A DNA stretch of 64,000 bases from Ferruginibacter paludis (GTDB lineage: Bacteria > Bacteroidota > Bacteroidia > Chitinophagales > Chitinophagaceae): positions 124,001 to 188,000 of the forward strand of contig NZ_JAUFQJ010000003.1 of assembly GCF_030409685.1 (NCBI RefSeq). Reading direction: 5' to 3'. Shown piece after piece: positions 37,724 through 48,551 of the stretch (the stretch's first letter is position 1; each line of letters opens with the position of its first letter). The notes beneath the pieces are model-generated. The model was not told the origin of the DNA and ran no database searches. It saw only the letters and a list, made by a program, of their open reading frames with translations. Made by a program: the position numbers and the translations under genes.

Positions 37724-39841
37724 ATGCAAGTTTACGCAAATTCAAACTGGGCATCTTTAAAAAAGATTCTCTTTTTTTTTATTATTCTTTTGATTGCATT
37801 TTTACCCATCTCTTCGTTTTTATTTTTCTTAAAGAATGATGCTTTTGCAGGTTATTTTCCTCCCAAGTTTTTTATGAGCGAAAGTATTCATGCTGGCCAT
37901 CTCCCACTCTGGAATCCATACATCAATTTCGGATTTCCCCAATACGGAGATATGAGCGGCGGATTTTGGAGCCCCATAACCTGGATAATCGCATCAACTG
38001 CCGGTTACAACGCATACACTCTAACGTTGGAAGTATTGTTCTATATATTGTTGGGTGGCATCGGCATGTATAAGCTAACTGGCTTTTGGAACATGGATAA
38101 AAGAGTACGTGAGATTGCGGGTGTAGCATTTATGTGCAGTGGTTATATCATTGGCCACCTGCAACATTTTAATTGGATCAGTGGCGCTGCTTTTTTACCC
38201 TGGTGTTTATGGAGCTACCTTTCATTGCTTAAACAATTTTCAAAAAATAACTTTGTACTGACTGTCCTTCTTTTTTATTTTTTGGTTTCATCTGCCCACC
38301 CGGGAATTATTATAAGTGCCATTTATTTCTTTTCGGCTGTGCTTGTTTTTTATATTATAAATAAAAAAGAAAATATAAATCGTACCCAACAAATTAAACA
38401 ACTGTTCCTGATGCATGCTGGATTGTTGTTATTGTTTGTATTACTCTGTGCAGGGATGATAGCAGGGTACCTGGATATACTACCTTTTTTTGTAAGAGGA
38501 GAAAAGATTAGCGTGACGGCTTCTCTTGGTAATCCAACCAGTTTTCCAAGTTGGATCAGTGCCCTGCTGCCCCTGGCTACGGTAAAGAATGACAACCTTT
38601 ACCAAACTGATATTTCAATGCGCAATAATTATTTTAGTTTGGTACTTTTGTTATTTTTTCTGCAGGCCTGTTTCAGCAAAAAAAACAGTTGGCAAAAATT
38701 TTTGTTGATTGCCGGCTTTTTATTTGCCGCTTTATCCGCTGGAGGTATTTTTAAAACCTTTGCGTACAAATTCATTCCCTTAATTGGTTACGTAAGATTG
38801 AATGGCGAATTTGGCATTTTTACGCTTTTATGTTTTATTATAGTTGCTGCCATTCAGCTAAATAAATTCATTCAATACAAAGAGAGTTTCTCCGTCTTAA
38901 TTCAATCGATTTATTACACCATATTATTTATACTAATCGTCTGTATTTTTTATGGAGTATACTTCGCGGTAAATGGTAAAGATTCCTTTGTTTTTATTCT
39001 AAACAGTATAGCGCTGCAGCATACCCTTCCTGACAAATTAAAAACATTATTAGACGCCGTTAGTTTTAATGATACGCTTTGGATACAAGGCAGTATTCAG
39101 TTAATAATCTGGTTGGGTATAAAGCATTCATTAAAAATCCACAATTTTAATTTGTTGAGATCATTGGTGGTGGCGGATTTGATAATTGCAAGTTTGCTAA
39201 ACATTCCGTTTACAGGAGTTGGTAAAACTTCAGTCGCTTCCATACAAAATTTATTAAGTCAATCACCTAAAGGAATTCCGGTTCCAATCCTGCAACCAAT
39301 CAATAAAATTGATACGTTACAGGTAAATGTAAAAGAAATCATCGGCGACTGGAGTATGTACAACAAGCAAATCGGTGTGAAGGAAGAAGTTGCCTATCCC
39401 ATAATTTTAAAAAACATGCATGCGTATTTTGAAACGAATGAAAGCAATCCCAGGCGTAATTTTTTAAACTATCCATTCATATTTGTGGAAGGAAGTCAAA
39501 ATAGTGACCAGGTAGTAATTCAATCTTTTTCCCCTGACAAAATTGCGCTACGGGTTTTGGCAAGCAACGCTTCCAATCTTATTTTACAACAAAATTACTA
39601 CCCGCATTGGTACTTTAAAAATGGTGAGCATACAGGTCTGGTTGATAGTGCCGGCATCAATTTTATGAAAGCGCCTCTAAATCAAGGTGAAAATAATATT
39701 GAATTTAATTTTGAACCAACATTGGTAAAACGGGCCATGCTGTTAAGTGCTATATTATTTATTACATTGTGTTTGCTATTAGTTTTACCGCTGCCATTCA
39801 ATCAAATAAAAATAATACCTGATCACACTGGTACGTGCTAA
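37724..39841 (+). CDS. YfhO-like polytopic membrane protein
   Basis: A 705-residue inner-membrane protein with about a dozen hydrophobic helices. Its pattern resembles YfhO/GT-C glycosyltransferases: an early loop PLWNPYINFGFPQYGDMSGGFWSP between helices 1 and 2, and a C-terminal soluble segment with SNLILQQNYYPHWYFKNGEHTG then a final helix. YfhO in Gram-positive bacteria glycosylates lipoteichoic acid, so a role in surface polymer glycosylation is plausible. The gene lies just before the MBOAT-SGNH pair on the same strand, after a 163-bp gap. Confidence 0.75.
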   Translation: MQVYANSNWASLKKILFFFIILLIAFLPISSFLFFLKNDAFAGYFPPKFFMSESIHAGHLPLWNPYINFGFPQYGDMSGGFWSPITWIIASTAGYNAYTLTLEVLFYILLGGIGMYKLTGFWNMDKRVREIAGVAFMCSGYIIGHLQHFNWISGAAFLPWCLWSYLSLLKQFSKNNFVLTVLLFYFLVSSAHPGIIISAIYFFSAVLVFYIINKKENINRTQQIKQLFLMHAGLLLLFVLLCAGMIAGYLDILPFFVRGEKISVTASLGNPTSFPSWISALLPLATVKNDNLYQTDISMRNNYFSLVLLLFFLQACFSKKNSWQKFLLIAGFLFAALSAGGIFKTFAYKFIPLIGYVRLNGEFGIFTLLCFIIVAAIQLNKFIQYKESFSVLIQSIYYTILFILIVCIFYGVYFAVNGKDSFVFILNSIALQHTLPDKLKTLLDAVSFNDTLWIQGSIQLIIWLGIKHSLKIHNFNLLRSLVVADLIIASLLNIPFTGVGKTSVASIQNLLSQSPKGIPVPILQPINKIDTLQVNVKEIIGDWSMYNKQIGVKEEVAYPIILKNMHAYFETNESNPRRNFLNYPFIFVEGSQNSDQVVIQSFSPDKIALRVLASNASNLILQQNYYPHWYFKNGEHTGLVDSAGINFMKAPLNQGENNIEFNFEPTLVKRAMLLSAILFITLCLLLVLPLPFNQIKIIPDHTGTC

Positions 39842-40004
39842 ATGAGCGGTTTGATACGCAGCTTAACCCTGATAGCTGGAAGCAGCTTTGTATTCATAAT
39901 AAATTTAGCTTTACACAATTGGATGTTGACGCGGTTAAATTATTTCTATCCCTTTTTCTGTAAAACTTCTTTATGTTTACCAAATCTAACGTGTTTTAAC
40001 AGCT

Positions 40005-41405
40005 ATGCTTTTTAATTCGCTTGAATTTCTTATATTTTTTCCGCTCTGCACCCTTCTGTATTTTTTTTTACCGCACAAGTTACGGTGGGCGCATCTCCTG
40101 TTGGCGAGTTGCATTTTTTACGCTGCCTTTATACCATCCTATTTACTGATTCTTTTTTTCCTGATTGCTATAGATTATACAATGGGTATCCTGTTAGAAA
40201 AAGGAAAGAATAAAAAATTCTGGCTTACACTGAGCATACTTTCAAATATAACATTGCTGGGATTATTTAAGTACTATAATTTTTTTATATCCAACATCAA
40301 CGGACTTACGGGCAGTCATTTTATTCTACTGAACCTTGTGCTGCCCATAGGGCTCTCCTTTCACACTTTCCAGTCACTCAGTTATACAATCGAAGTTTAT
40401 TACGGCAGGCAAAAGGCTGTGCGGCACGCGGGATATTTTGCTTTGTATGTTATGTTTTATCCGCAATTAGTAGCAGGTCCGATAGAACGTCCTCAGCACC
40501 TGCTTCCACAATTTTTTATTCACCAGAAATTTTCTTCGCAAAAATTATATGAAGGCTTGCGGTTAATGGCCTGGGGATTTTTTAAAAAGGTTGTCATCGC
40601 TGACAGAATCGGGTTATATGCTGATGCCGTATTTAAACACCCTGCACATCTGCAACCAATGCAAATATGGCTGGCAGTATTCTTTTTTAGCACACAGATT
40701 TATGCCGATTTCTCCGGCTACTCAGACATTGCTATTGGGGCAGCCAGGTGCATGGGCATTGATCTCTGCATCAACTTCAACAGGCCCTACCAGTCCACCA
40801 ATATAAGAGCATTCTGGAAGCGCTGGCATATCTCACTTTCAAGCTGGTTCCGGGACTATGTTTATATCCCGCTTGGTGGCAGCCGAAAAGGAAAGCGCAG
40901 AAAAAATTTGAATTTATTAATAACATTTATCCTTAGTGCATTGTGGCACGGGGCAGGTTGGACGTTTATTGTATGGGGCTTTTTACATGGCACCTACATG
41001 TTGATATATGACTTTTTTAATGCCCGGTTTTCAACAATTAAAATACCCGGCCGAATCGCATGGTTTATTACCTGCTGCTGCGTTGGCTTTGCATGGATAT
41101 TTTTCAGGGCTTCGTCAGTAGCGAATGCATTAACGATTATATCCCGCGGCAGTAAAGTCGCTGACATTTCCTTTGGTAACATCCTTTCTGTTCCCGGATC
41201 CGGTTTAGAGTTCGGTAATTTTACGATGGCATTTTCCATGTGCGTCATTACTTATATGTTTATAATTGAAAAATTTACACCGCCTAAACTACTGAACCCA
41301 TATTCAAAAACAATAGTGGAGACGGGGGTATTTGCAGGCACCATTTTATTGATCATTTTTTTTGGGATATTTCAAAAATCAAGTTTTATCTACTTTCAAT
41401 TTTAA
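40005..41405 (+). CDS. MBOAT family O-acyltransferase (AlgI-like)
   Basis: Membrane-bound O-acyltransferase of 466 residues with about 10-12 transmembrane helices. The family signatures are clear: YPQLVAGPIERPQHLLPQF, YADFSGYSDIAIGAARCMGI, RPYQSTNIRAFWKRWHISLSSW (abridged) and the active-site histidine at about 315 in SALWHGAGW. Such proteins pass acyl groups across the membrane for O-acetylation of extracellular polysaccharides, as AlgI does for alginate. The following gene encodes the expected SGNH partner. Confidence 0.92.
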   Translation: MLFNSLEFLIFFPLCTLLYFFLPHKLRWAHLLLASCIFYAAFIPSYLLILFFLIAIDYTMGILLEKGKNKKFWLTLSILSNITLLGLFKYYNFFISNINGLTGSHFILLNLVLPIGLSFHTFQSLSYTIEVYYGRQKAVRHAGYFALYVMFYPQLVAGPIERPQHLLPQFFIHQKFSSQKLYEGLRLMAWGFFKKVVIADRIGLYADAVFKHPAHLQPMQIWLAVFFFSTQIYADFSGYSDIAIGAARCMGIDLCINFNRPYQSTNIRAFWKRWHISLSSWFRDYVYIPLGGSRKGKRRKNLNLLITFILSALWHGAGWTFIVWGFLHGTYMLIYDFFNARFSTIKIPGRIAWFITCCCVGFAWIFFRASSVANALTIISRGSKVADISFGNILSVPGSGLEFGNFTMAFSMCVITYMFIIEKFTPPKLLNPYSKTIVETGVFAGTILLIIFFGIFQKSSFIYFQF

Positions 41406-41408
41406 TTA

Positions 41409-42368
41409 ATGTACTTAAAAAAAATATTGATTGTGTGTTGCATCACCTGGCTCGCAGCCAGCCTTACAGGAATGCTCCTTGATAATATGTATAAAAAAAG
41501 ATGGTTACAATTGTACTTTGCCAAAACCGATGAACTGATAAAAGGAAACACTAATTATGATATTATATTCCTTGGGAATTCGAGGGTTCACTTTGGTATA
41601 AACCCTTATTATATTGATTCGGTAACAAAGCTAAACAGTTATAATTTTGGAACCGGAGGTGCAGATGCGGAAGATATTATGGTAACTTCAGATGTTTATT
41701 TGCAAAAACACGCAGCTCCTAAACTGGCGGTTATATCTTTAGATGCGGGCATGCTATTTGAAAACACTATTTTAAAGACAAGGTTTCACTATCTCTTTTA
41801 CCTGCAGAATGATACCGTCAATAAACACATGCAAAGGGCAGGCTTTCCGACAGATATGATAAAAATATTCCCGTTTACTAAATACAGCTTCTTTGACGAA
41901 TACAACCGCACATCCTTATTTGTACGGGGAAAGCCGTATCCCGTCTTCGACCATAATATTTACCGGGGGTTTTTAAATATTCACCAGTTTACAAAAACAA
42001 CTGTAGATGGGTTGTATAATACCGAAAAGAAAGCAATGAAGGTTTGGGATCCTGCTTTAATTTATCTGCAGCAAACCGTAATGGAACTCCAAAAAAAGGG
42101 ATGTGACATACTGTTTGTTTATCCGCCGGAAAGAATACCTTCTCCAAACAGGAAAGAGCCCATTACTGCAAAAGCAGCGTCAATTTTCAGCAATATTGCT
42201 ATAAAGAATCATTTGCAAATAATACACTTTGAAAGCGATCTCAATTTTACGGATGATTATTTTGTGGATGATATCCATCTGAATGAACCAGGCACAAGAA
42301 TTTATTCAAGGCAACTTGCTGACTCTATCGCAAGACTTTATCCGAATCTCAGACAATCTCCACTTTAA
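41409..42368 (+). CDS. Membrane-anchored SGNH-hydrolase-like acyl-transfer partner
   Basis: A 319-residue protein with one N-terminal membrane helix, only three bases after the MBOAT stop. The SGNH-type blocks can be read as IIFLGNSRVHFG (Ser58), GTGGADAED, and the C-terminal DDIHLNEPG carrying the Asp-x-x-His pair. It plays the part of AlgJ/AlgX or DltD beside its AlgI/DltB-like neighbour: accepting the acyl group and delivering it to a surface polymer. The natural polymer is not known. Confidence 0.8.
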   Translation: MYLKKILIVCCITWLAASLTGMLLDNMYKKRWLQLYFAKTDELIKGNTNYDIIFLGNSRVHFGINPYYIDSVTKLNSYNFGTGGADAEDIMVTSDVYLQKHAAPKLAVISLDAGMLFENTILKTRFHYLFYLQNDTVNKHMQRAGFPTDMIKIFPFTKYSFFDEYNRTSLFVRGKPYPVFDHNIYRGFLNIHQFTKTTVDGLYNTEKKAMKVWDPALIYLQQTVMELQKKGCDILFVYPPERIPSPNRKEPITAKAASIFSNIAIKNHLQIIHFESDLNFTDDYFVDDIHLNEPGTRIYSRQLADSIARLYPNLRQSPL

Positions 42369-42372
42369 TATT

Positions 42373-44232
42373 TTATACTGTTTTTCCTCTCATTGCTGTC
42401 GAAATAGCCTGATCCATAATGCGCTCAGCATAAGGCCTCGAAATCTCATTCAGTTCTTCTACTTTTGAATGAATCAAATCTTTATCCGTCATAGTAAGCG
42501 CTAACTGTAGTGCCTGCATTGCGGTAGCCGTTTGAGCCATTTCTTCATTGCTAAGATGAGTAATATTTTTTTGGATAAATTTTTCTGTCGTTGTCAATAG
42601 CTGCTCTCCTTCTGTTCTTGCTTCAACCAATGCTCTTGTAGCAATATCTTCACTGGCATGGGTAATTGAATCAAGCAACATTTTTTCCAGTTCTGCATCT
42701 GTTAAATCCTGCTGCGCTTTTACCTCAATGCTTTGCTCAACGCCGCTTCTTAATTCTTTTGCCTTTACTACCAAAATACCATCTGCATTTATCAAAAAGC
42801 TTACTTCTACTTTAGCAAGGCCAGCGGGCATAGCGGGTATACCGGTTAAATTAAATTCTGATAATTTACGATTATCTTTTACCATATCTCTTTCACCCTG
42901 GTAAACTGAAATTTTCATTCCGCTTTGTCCGTCTTTATGCGTGGTATACTGCCTGGAAGCTTTATTGGGTATTTTTGAATTTCGGGGTATTAATACATCC
43001 ATCAATCCGCCCATTGTCTCTATCCCTAATGATAATGGTGTGATATCTAGCAGCAACACATCTTTATTATTACCCGCCAAAATATCGGCCTGTATTGCGG
43101 CTCCCAGTGCCACCACTTCATCCGGATTAACAGTGTCGTTTACAGGTTTGCCAAAAAACCGGCTAACGCTTTCCTTTACCAGCGGAACCCTGGTAGAGCC
43201 TCCTACCATCACAACGACATCTATTGCTTCTTTTTTTAATCCAGCATCTTTTAAAGCATTTGTACAACATACAATTGTTTTGTCAACCAATGGCTGTACA
43301 AGTGTTTCGAGTATCTGCTTTGTAATGGTTAGCGAATCACCATTAAAAGTTGTGTCAAAAACATCATTGGCCGAAAGAAATATTTTTGCCGCCTCGGCTT
43401 GCAAACGAATGCCCTGGGCAAACTCCCTGTTGGTTCTTAATTCATCTTCACTTACACCTGCCTGTTGCAACCAGTATTGCACAATGCTGTTGTCAATATC
43501 ATCGCCCCCAAGATAAGTGTCACCGTTGGTAGATAATACTTCAAAAATTCCATTGCTTATTTTTAAAATCGAGATATCGAAAGTTCCGCCGCCTAAATCA
43601 TACACTGCGATTGTTTTATCTCCACTGTCTTTATGTAAACCAAGTCCATAAGCCAGGCTGGCGGCCGTGGGTTCATTTACAATTCTTAAAACATCCAGGC
43701 CCGCCAATTTTCCCGCGTCTCTTGTGGCTTGCCTTTGTGCATCGTTAAAATAAGCCGGCACAGTTATTACGGCCTTATTAACAGGTGTTTTTAAAATGTG
43801 CTCTGCCCGCTTTTTTAATTCTTTTAAAATAAAAGAAGACAGCTCTGCCGGGGTATAAAACTTGCTGCCAGCCTGCACTTTTATCATCGCCTGGCTGGCA
43901 TCATCAATTACTTTATAAGAAAAAAAAGAGGCGTTATCTTTTATATCGTTATATGATTTACCCATTAACCGCTTGGCAGAAAAAATGGTATTTTGAGGTT
44001 CGGTAATTAAATATTTTTTTGCTTCTTCTCCAACAGTAACATTGCCAAATTCATCAAAATGTATTACAGACGGAACCAGTGAACTACTGTTGTGCTCCTT
44101 CAACGCAACCGGCTGTTTAGTTTCAGGATGTATGATTGCCACCAAACTATTGGTAGTGCCGAGATCTATCCCCACTATTATTTCTTCCTGCTGCAAACTA
44201 CCCGTTGCTATATTGATACCAATTTTTGCCAT
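42373..44232 (-). CDS. hscA: Hsp70-family chaperone HscA
   Basis: Hsp70 chaperone of 619 residues specialised in iron-sulfur cluster assembly. The ATPase domain opens [19 protein letters not shown], with [13 protein letters not shown] and [13 protein letters not shown], and the substrate domain follows from about 400. The N-terminal extension and [11 protein letters not shown] favour HscA over DnaK, and no dnaJ or grpE gene is adjacent. The isc genes are not in this window. Its stop lies four bases from that of the SGNH protein gene on the opposite strand. Confidence 0.85.
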   Translation of the reverse strand: MAKIGINIATGSLQQEEIIVGIDLGTTNSLVAIIHPETKQPVALKEHNSSSLVPSVIHFDEFGNVTVGEEAKKYLITEPQNTIFSAKRLMGKSYNDIKDNASFFSYKVIDDASQAMIKVQAGSKFYTPAELSSFILKELKKRAEHILKTPVNKAVITVPAYFNDAQRQATRDAGKLAGLDVLRIVNEPTAASLAYGLGLHKDSGDKTIAVYDLGGGTFDISILKISNGIFEVLSTNGDTYLGGDDIDNSIVQYWLQQAGVSEDELRTNREFAQGIRLQAEAAKIFLSANDVFDTTFNGDSLTITKQILETLVQPLVDKTIVCCTNALKDAGLKKEAIDVVVMVGGSTRVPLVKESVSRFFGKPVNDTVNPDEVVALGAAIQADILAGNNKDVLLLDITPLSLGIETMGGLMDVLIPRNSKIPNKASRQYTTHKDGQSGMKISVYQGERDMVKDNRKLSEFNLTGIPAMPAGLAKVEVSFLINADGILVVKAKELRSGVEQSIEVKAQQDLTDAELEKMLLDSITHASEDIATRALVEARTEGEQLLTTTEKFIQKNITHLSNEEMAQTATAMQALQLALTMTDKDLIHSKVEELNEISRPYAERIMDQAISTAMRGKTV

Positions 44233-44393
44233 AATATTTTTCTGCCTGGTTGAATAAATGTATTTGCTGCAAAAGTAACAAATAATGAAGGGCTCATTTC
44301 ATCAGGAACTGTTGTTCATTTGCGAGATCGGTAATTTAAAATGACATCCTAACACATCTCCTTGCAGAGTGACGGATTAACTATTTACCGTAC

Positions 44394-44423
44394 AAAAAAA
44401 TCCCCCCGCAAATGCGAGGGGAT
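44394..44423 (-). terminator. Terminator of the OmpA-family gene
   Basis: 10-bp GC-rich stem (arms 44400-44409 and 44414-44423) with one mismatch, a 4-base loop and a T-run on the minus strand, 27 bases after the stop. Confidence 0.85.
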
Positions 44424-44449
44424 CCAATCTATTTTAATACGTTGATTGA

Positions 44450-45778
44450 TTAATAATTTTTGACACTGAGCTCTACCCGGCGATTTTTAGCTCGTCCGGC
44501 AGCTGTTTTATTATCCGCAACCGGTTTATCCTGGCCGTAACCATTGGCTGTTAGCCTGGCTGCATCAATCTTTTTACTTTCTATATACGCAGCCACTGCT
44601 TTAGCCCGGCTTTCGCTTAAAAGTTGGTTCTTATCTGCCTTACCTGTATTATCTGTATGCCCATCAATAGCTAATTTATAAGATGGATTATCAGCTAAAA
44701 TTTTTGCCACCTCATTCAATGATTTGAATGACTTTGGTAACAGTTTGGAACTGCCGGTAGAAAAGAAAATATTTTTCGCTGCCACGTTGATTTTTTCAAT
44801 CACCTTTTTATCAATTACAGGGCAACCAAAATTATCTGCCGTACCCACTTCATTGGGACATTTGTCATCTTCATCATTTACTCCATCCCCGTCTGTATCC
44901 GGTACAGGACAACCCTGGTAGCGGGCTACACCGGCAACGGCAGGGCATTTATCGTTTTCGTCATTGATGCCATCATGGTCAGTATCGGGTACAGGGCAAC
45001 CATTATAACGTGCAAGACCGGCTACGTCCGGACATTTATCATCTGCATCAGTAATACCATCACCGTCTTTATCAGGGCATCCCTGCAAAGAAACAACGCC
45101 CGCTACATCAGGACATCTATCCAGGGAATCAACAATACCATCGCCATCCCTGTCTTTTACGGGCGCAGCTACCGGAACAGGCAATTGTTTTGGGGCAACT
45201 TCTTTTTTCGGAAAAAGATTACCTCCAATTCCAATACTATGGTAGAAATGATAGTTAACTGTTTCAGTCACCCGCATCCGGTATTGCGAGTTTACAATAA
45301 CAAAAGCATCCTTGGCAATATTGAACTGCAAACCTACTCCCAGGGGGATAAAAGCACCGTAATAACCTCTATATTTAGATGCACCCACACCACTGGTAAG
45401 AAAAGGAGAAACAAAATATTTATCAGTCAGCAGTTTTACATTTACGGTAGCAGCTACTTCCATTAAAAAACTTTCATTGATCGAAACGGGCGCTCCGGGA
45501 ACTGGATAGTTGAGAAAGGATCCGGCAGCCGTTGCAACAAAATCTGCGTGTTCACTTAAGCCCTGTATGTAGCTAAGCCCAACACCTCCTTTTAACCTGC
45601 CACTGGCAGAATAATTCTTTAATGCCGTAGCCAATCCTGAAGACCTGATTTCTGAAGCTGTTTGAAAATCGTTTTTCAACAAATGAATTGCAAATGAAGG
45701 TTGCCTCGTGTAATCCGTTTGGCCGTATGTAGTAGCAGTCAAAATAACGGCTGACAAGTATACAATAAATCTTTTCAT
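44450..45778 (-). CDS. OmpA-family outer membrane protein with thrombospondin type 3 repeats
   Basis: A 442-residue envelope protein. It has an N-terminal signal peptide (ending TATTYGQT), then a beta-barrel-like domain of about 180 residues. Four calcium-binding TSP3 repeats of the form DxDxDGIxDxxDKCPxxxG follow at about 215-330. It ends with an OmpA peptidoglycan-binding domain (NIFFSTGSSKLLPKSFKSL, DGHTDNTGKADKNQ, LSESRAKAVAAYI, RAKNRRVELSV). It ties the outer membrane to the cell wall. The next genes upstream, RlpA and an L,D-transpeptidase, also act on the envelope. Confidence 0.9.
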   Translation of the reverse strand: MKRFIVYLSAVILTATTYGQTDYTRQPSFAIHLLKNDFQTASEIRSSGLATALKNYSASGRLKGGVGLSYIQGLSEHADFVATAAGSFLNYPVPGAPVSINESFLMEVAATVNVKLLTDKYFVSPFLTSGVGASKYRGYYGAFIPLGVGLQFNIAKDAFVIVNSQYRMRVTETVNYHFYHSIGIGGNLFPKKEVAPKQLPVPVAAPVKDRDGDGIVDSLDRCPDVAGVVSLQGCPDKDGDGITDADDKCPDVAGLARYNGCPVPDTDHDGINDENDKCPAVAGVARYQGCPVPDTDGDGVNDEDDKCPNEVGTADNFGCPVIDKKVIEKINVAAKNIFFSTGSSKLLPKSFKSLNEVAKILADNPSYKLAIDGHTDNTGKADKNQLLSESRAKAVAAYIESKKIDAARLTANGYGQDKPVADNKTAAGRAKNRRVELSVKNY

Positions 45779-45861
45779 ATGAAGTGCAGTTTTGCTGAAG
45801 ACAAAAGTAACTGCTTAGGATTAAATCATAAAATTAATTACCGACACCTGTTTCTGTGCTA

Positions 45862-46290
45862 TTACAGCTGTGGCCTTGTCTTTCCAAGCACTTCTACTTT
45901 TACTTTTACAATACCCTGTGATTTGTAACCAAGTGAAATGGCTGTTGCCCTTGTAAGGTCAACAATACGTTTCATTTTCGGATGCATCCTGTCATTGACT
46001 TTTACAATGGCGGAGTTGCCATTTTTTATATTGGTTACTTTTATCCACGTACCGAAAGGTAATACGTTACAAGCGCATGTTAATTTGTCCTGGCTAAAAA
46101 TTTCGCCACTTGCTGTTTGTCGGCCATTAAACTTGTTGGCATAAAAACTTGCAGTACCATATAAAATCCGCCTGGAGGCATGAACGGGATTGCTTTCTTT
46201 TGCAGTTGACTGGGCACTGGTGCCAGTGTATTGATGCAGACAAAAGAACATAATAATAACAGACCTTACTGTAGGGTAAAAGTTTTTCAT
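45862..46290 (-). CDS. RlpA-like septal ring lytic transglycosylase domain protein
   Basis: A 142-residue exported protein. After a signal peptide (residues 1-27, ending GTSAQ) comes a double-psi beta-barrel of the RlpA type: GTASFYANKFNGRQTASGEIF, LPFGTWIKVTN, then VNDRMHPKMKRIVDLTRATA. Pseudomonas RlpA cleaves naked glycan strands at the septum. The SPOR domain of the longer forms is absent here, so septal targeting is uncertain. It lies between the OmpA-like and L,D-transpeptidase genes on the same strand. Confidence 0.85.
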   Translation of the reverse strand: MKNFYPTVRSVIIMFFCLHQYTGTSAQSTAKESNPVHASRRILYGTASFYANKFNGRQTASGEIFSQDKLTCACNVLPFGTWIKVTNIKNGNSAIVKVNDRMHPKMKRIVDLTRATAISLGYKSQGIVKVKVEVLGKTRPQL

Positions 46291-46332
46291 GCAAGGAAAT
46301 TGAATCGTTGGTTAAAGGATTGGAGTTATCGG

Positions 46333-48036
46333 TTATTTATCAGTAAAATATTTTTCTCTGATTATTTTGTCTTCACCATAAATATCGTCATAAAATTTTA
46401 TTTTACCATTCCTTGCCTCGCAGGTAAAATACCGGATGAATAATGATATCTTATTCTTCACCCCGATTCTTCTATTCTCTTTTCTGTCAAGCCAGCTCAT
46501 AATCGAATCGGTAGTGTAACGTAAAGTTTCGCCTGGCTTTACATTCATGCTATCATTTCTTGCAATATAAAAAGCCAGTTTCTGCCATTCCTGTACTCTC
46601 ACACAACCGTGACTCAACGCCCTGGTAGCATTCTTAAATAAGTAACGCTGATTGGTGTCATGTAAGTATACGGCATAGGCATTACTAAAATTAAATTTCA
46701 TAATACCCAGTGCATTGTCATCCCCGCTTCCCTGCATAATTTTATATGGAATGCCTTTGGTGTATTTGCTCCATTTTACATCGCTGCCGTTTACAGTTTC
46801 ACCTTTATCGTTTACCAGGTGAAGCCCAATTCCATCTAAGTAGTTGGGATTAGTTTTGAGTTTGGGTAAATACTGCTTTACAATAATACTATTGGGTACC
46901 GTCCATGTTGGGTACGTAACCATATCTGTGATGTAGCTATTGAGCAAGGGTGTACGGGTAGCAGGCTTGCCACAAATAATTTTAGATTGTATCACAATTG
47001 TATCATGATCTATTAACTGCATGTAGTAGGCAGGTAGGTTTACCCAGATATATTTTTCAGGCATTGAGTCAGGTAACTGCCTGTACCTGTCCAATGTAAT
47101 TGCGATTCTTTTAAAGCGTTCCGCATCGTTGTTGTTCAACGTTTTGATCAGGCCGGCAGAAATCATTCCATCCTGTTTGATTCCTTTAAGATGCTGAAAT
47201 TTTTTAATAGCAGCCTTTAATTGCACAGTGTCCGGTAGGGAAGTTCCAGGTTCAATACACTTGCTTTCGCTAAGCCGTTTCTGCAATTTTTTTATAAAAG
47301 ATAAAGAATCTTTTTCGTCGTTGGTTTTAAAAGGATAGGTAACGTAGGTATAGGTGCGCTTGTCCATACTGTCCAAAAACAGAGGTATACAGTCCTTTAA
47401 TGCCCGGTAGCCCTCATTGGCAGGTTGCAATGCATTCAGTGCATTTGTAAGTTGCCCGGCAGATAATAAATTTGCAAGCTTGGCTGAATAAAATGTGTCT
47501 GTCAATTCTTTCTTATTAAACGAAATACTGTCCTTGCTTAAATGCCCCTGCTTTAAATCCTTCACAAGATGTATAAAGCCATCGGTCAGCATCAGGTCGG
47601 CCTTTGTCCAAAGATTGGCATCCATTCGCTTCATGGAATCATTATCCAGTGAAGCTTTGATTTTTTGGAGTTTTTTAAAATGATAGTCATTAGGAAACAA
47701 GCCCTGCCACGCAGCATGTTCAATAAAATAATACAATGAATCTGCCAGCGGCTCCCACTTTTCTTTGTGGCTCCATATATTATTAAAATCATTCCCGGCA
47801 TAAAAACTATTTACGGGTCCGGTAAACTGCAAATGAATAGTGTCGCCGATATCGCCATTGTGCTGCAATGCATACTCCAGCACATCTTGAATAGTCTGGC
47901 TGGTTTGCTTATCCATTTTTTCCGGCGTACTAACTATAATCGGCTCATTGTGAGCTTTCCTATTGTGACAACCGCTTACGAAAAAAAACACGAAGACACA
48001 AAGAAGTGATAAAAGGTTATTCTTGAGATGGTTCAT
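46333..48036 (-). CDS. L,D-transpeptidase family lipoprotein (YcbB/LdtD-like)
   Basis: Peptidoglycan cross-linking enzyme of 567 residues. The ATG at 48036 is chosen because it begins a lipoprotein signal with lipobox FVSGC. A peptidoglycan-binding helical segment (ATIKKFQHLKGIKQDG-like, about residues 270-300) precedes the YkuD domain, whose catalytic motif SHGCVRV carries Cys478 and His476. The large insertion before the catalytic motif is typical of the LdtD group. It could form 3-3 cross-links or attach a lipoprotein to the wall. Confidence 0.88.
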   Translation of the reverse strand: MNHLKNNLLSLLCVFVFFFVSGCHNRKAHNEPIIVSTPEKMDKQTSQTIQDVLEYALQHNGDIGDTIHLQFTGPVNSFYAGNDFNNIWSHKEKWEPLADSLYYFIEHAAWQGLFPNDYHFKKLQKIKASLDNDSMKRMDANLWTKADLMLTDGFIHLVKDLKQGHLSKDSISFNKKELTDTFYSAKLANLLSAGQLTNALNALQPANEGYRALKDCIPLFLDSMDKRTYTYVTYPFKTNDEKDSLSFIKKLQKRLSESKCIEPGTSLPDTVQLKAAIKKFQHLKGIKQDGMISAGLIKTLNNNDAERFKRIAITLDRYRQLPDSMPEKYIWVNLPAYYMQLIDHDTIVIQSKIICGKPATRTPLLNSYITDMVTYPTWTVPNSIIVKQYLPKLKTNPNYLDGIGLHLVNDKGETVNGSDVKWSKYTKGIPYKIMQGSGDDNALGIMKFNFSNAYAVYLHDTNQRYLFKNATRALSHGCVRVQEWQKLAFYIARNDSMNVKPGETLRYTTDSIMSWLDRKENRRIGVKNKISLFIRYFTCEARNGKIKFYDDIYGEDKIIREKYFTDK

Positions 48037-48551
48037 ATATAAGGTAAATATTGCTAATTTTTGGAAACGGATATTCTCAGGAAAAACTAAAGTCATATAA
48101 TTGCGATACAAGATAACAAATAGCATTAATATAGCGGTAGTTTACTGCATCCTTTTTATGTGTCCCACCAGATTCAGTAGTATAAAATGCGCCTGCAGCT
48201 TATTATTGTAACTGTGATAAAGGAGTGATATTACAACGTAACACATCCTTGCTTTAAAAATAAAAAGTATAAAAAAAATTGATAGAACCTTACAGCCTAA
48301 ACTGCAATTCGCTACAATTGATGATTTTGCACACCCGTAATTTTACCAGTACCTGCAAGCGTTTATACTAGCACAGCATCACCTCTGTACACCATTCTTT
48401 AAAATACATTTGTACCCGGGCCAAAAATATTCATGGGTTATTGTATTCAGGCCGAAGTTTTTTTAGTACTATAAAAAATGCAAAAGCCTGTTACCATTGA
48501 AATGATCGCCACGGCATATTTGTTTATATTGTGATCTAATCCCCGCTTTTA
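48037..48551. other. Intergenic region with no recognised gene
   Basis: A 515-bp AT-rich divergent spacer between the L,D-transpeptidase and methyltransferase genes. A TACATTTG box at 48405-48412 on the plus strand is a possible -7 element without a good -33. No RNA gene or repeat is seen. Confidence 0.5.

Noticed and set aside
44800..45150. Repeats in the OmpA-like gene as a CRISPR or tandem DNA array
   Set aside because: They are in-frame calcium-binding TSP3 protein repeats with diverged nucleotide sequence.
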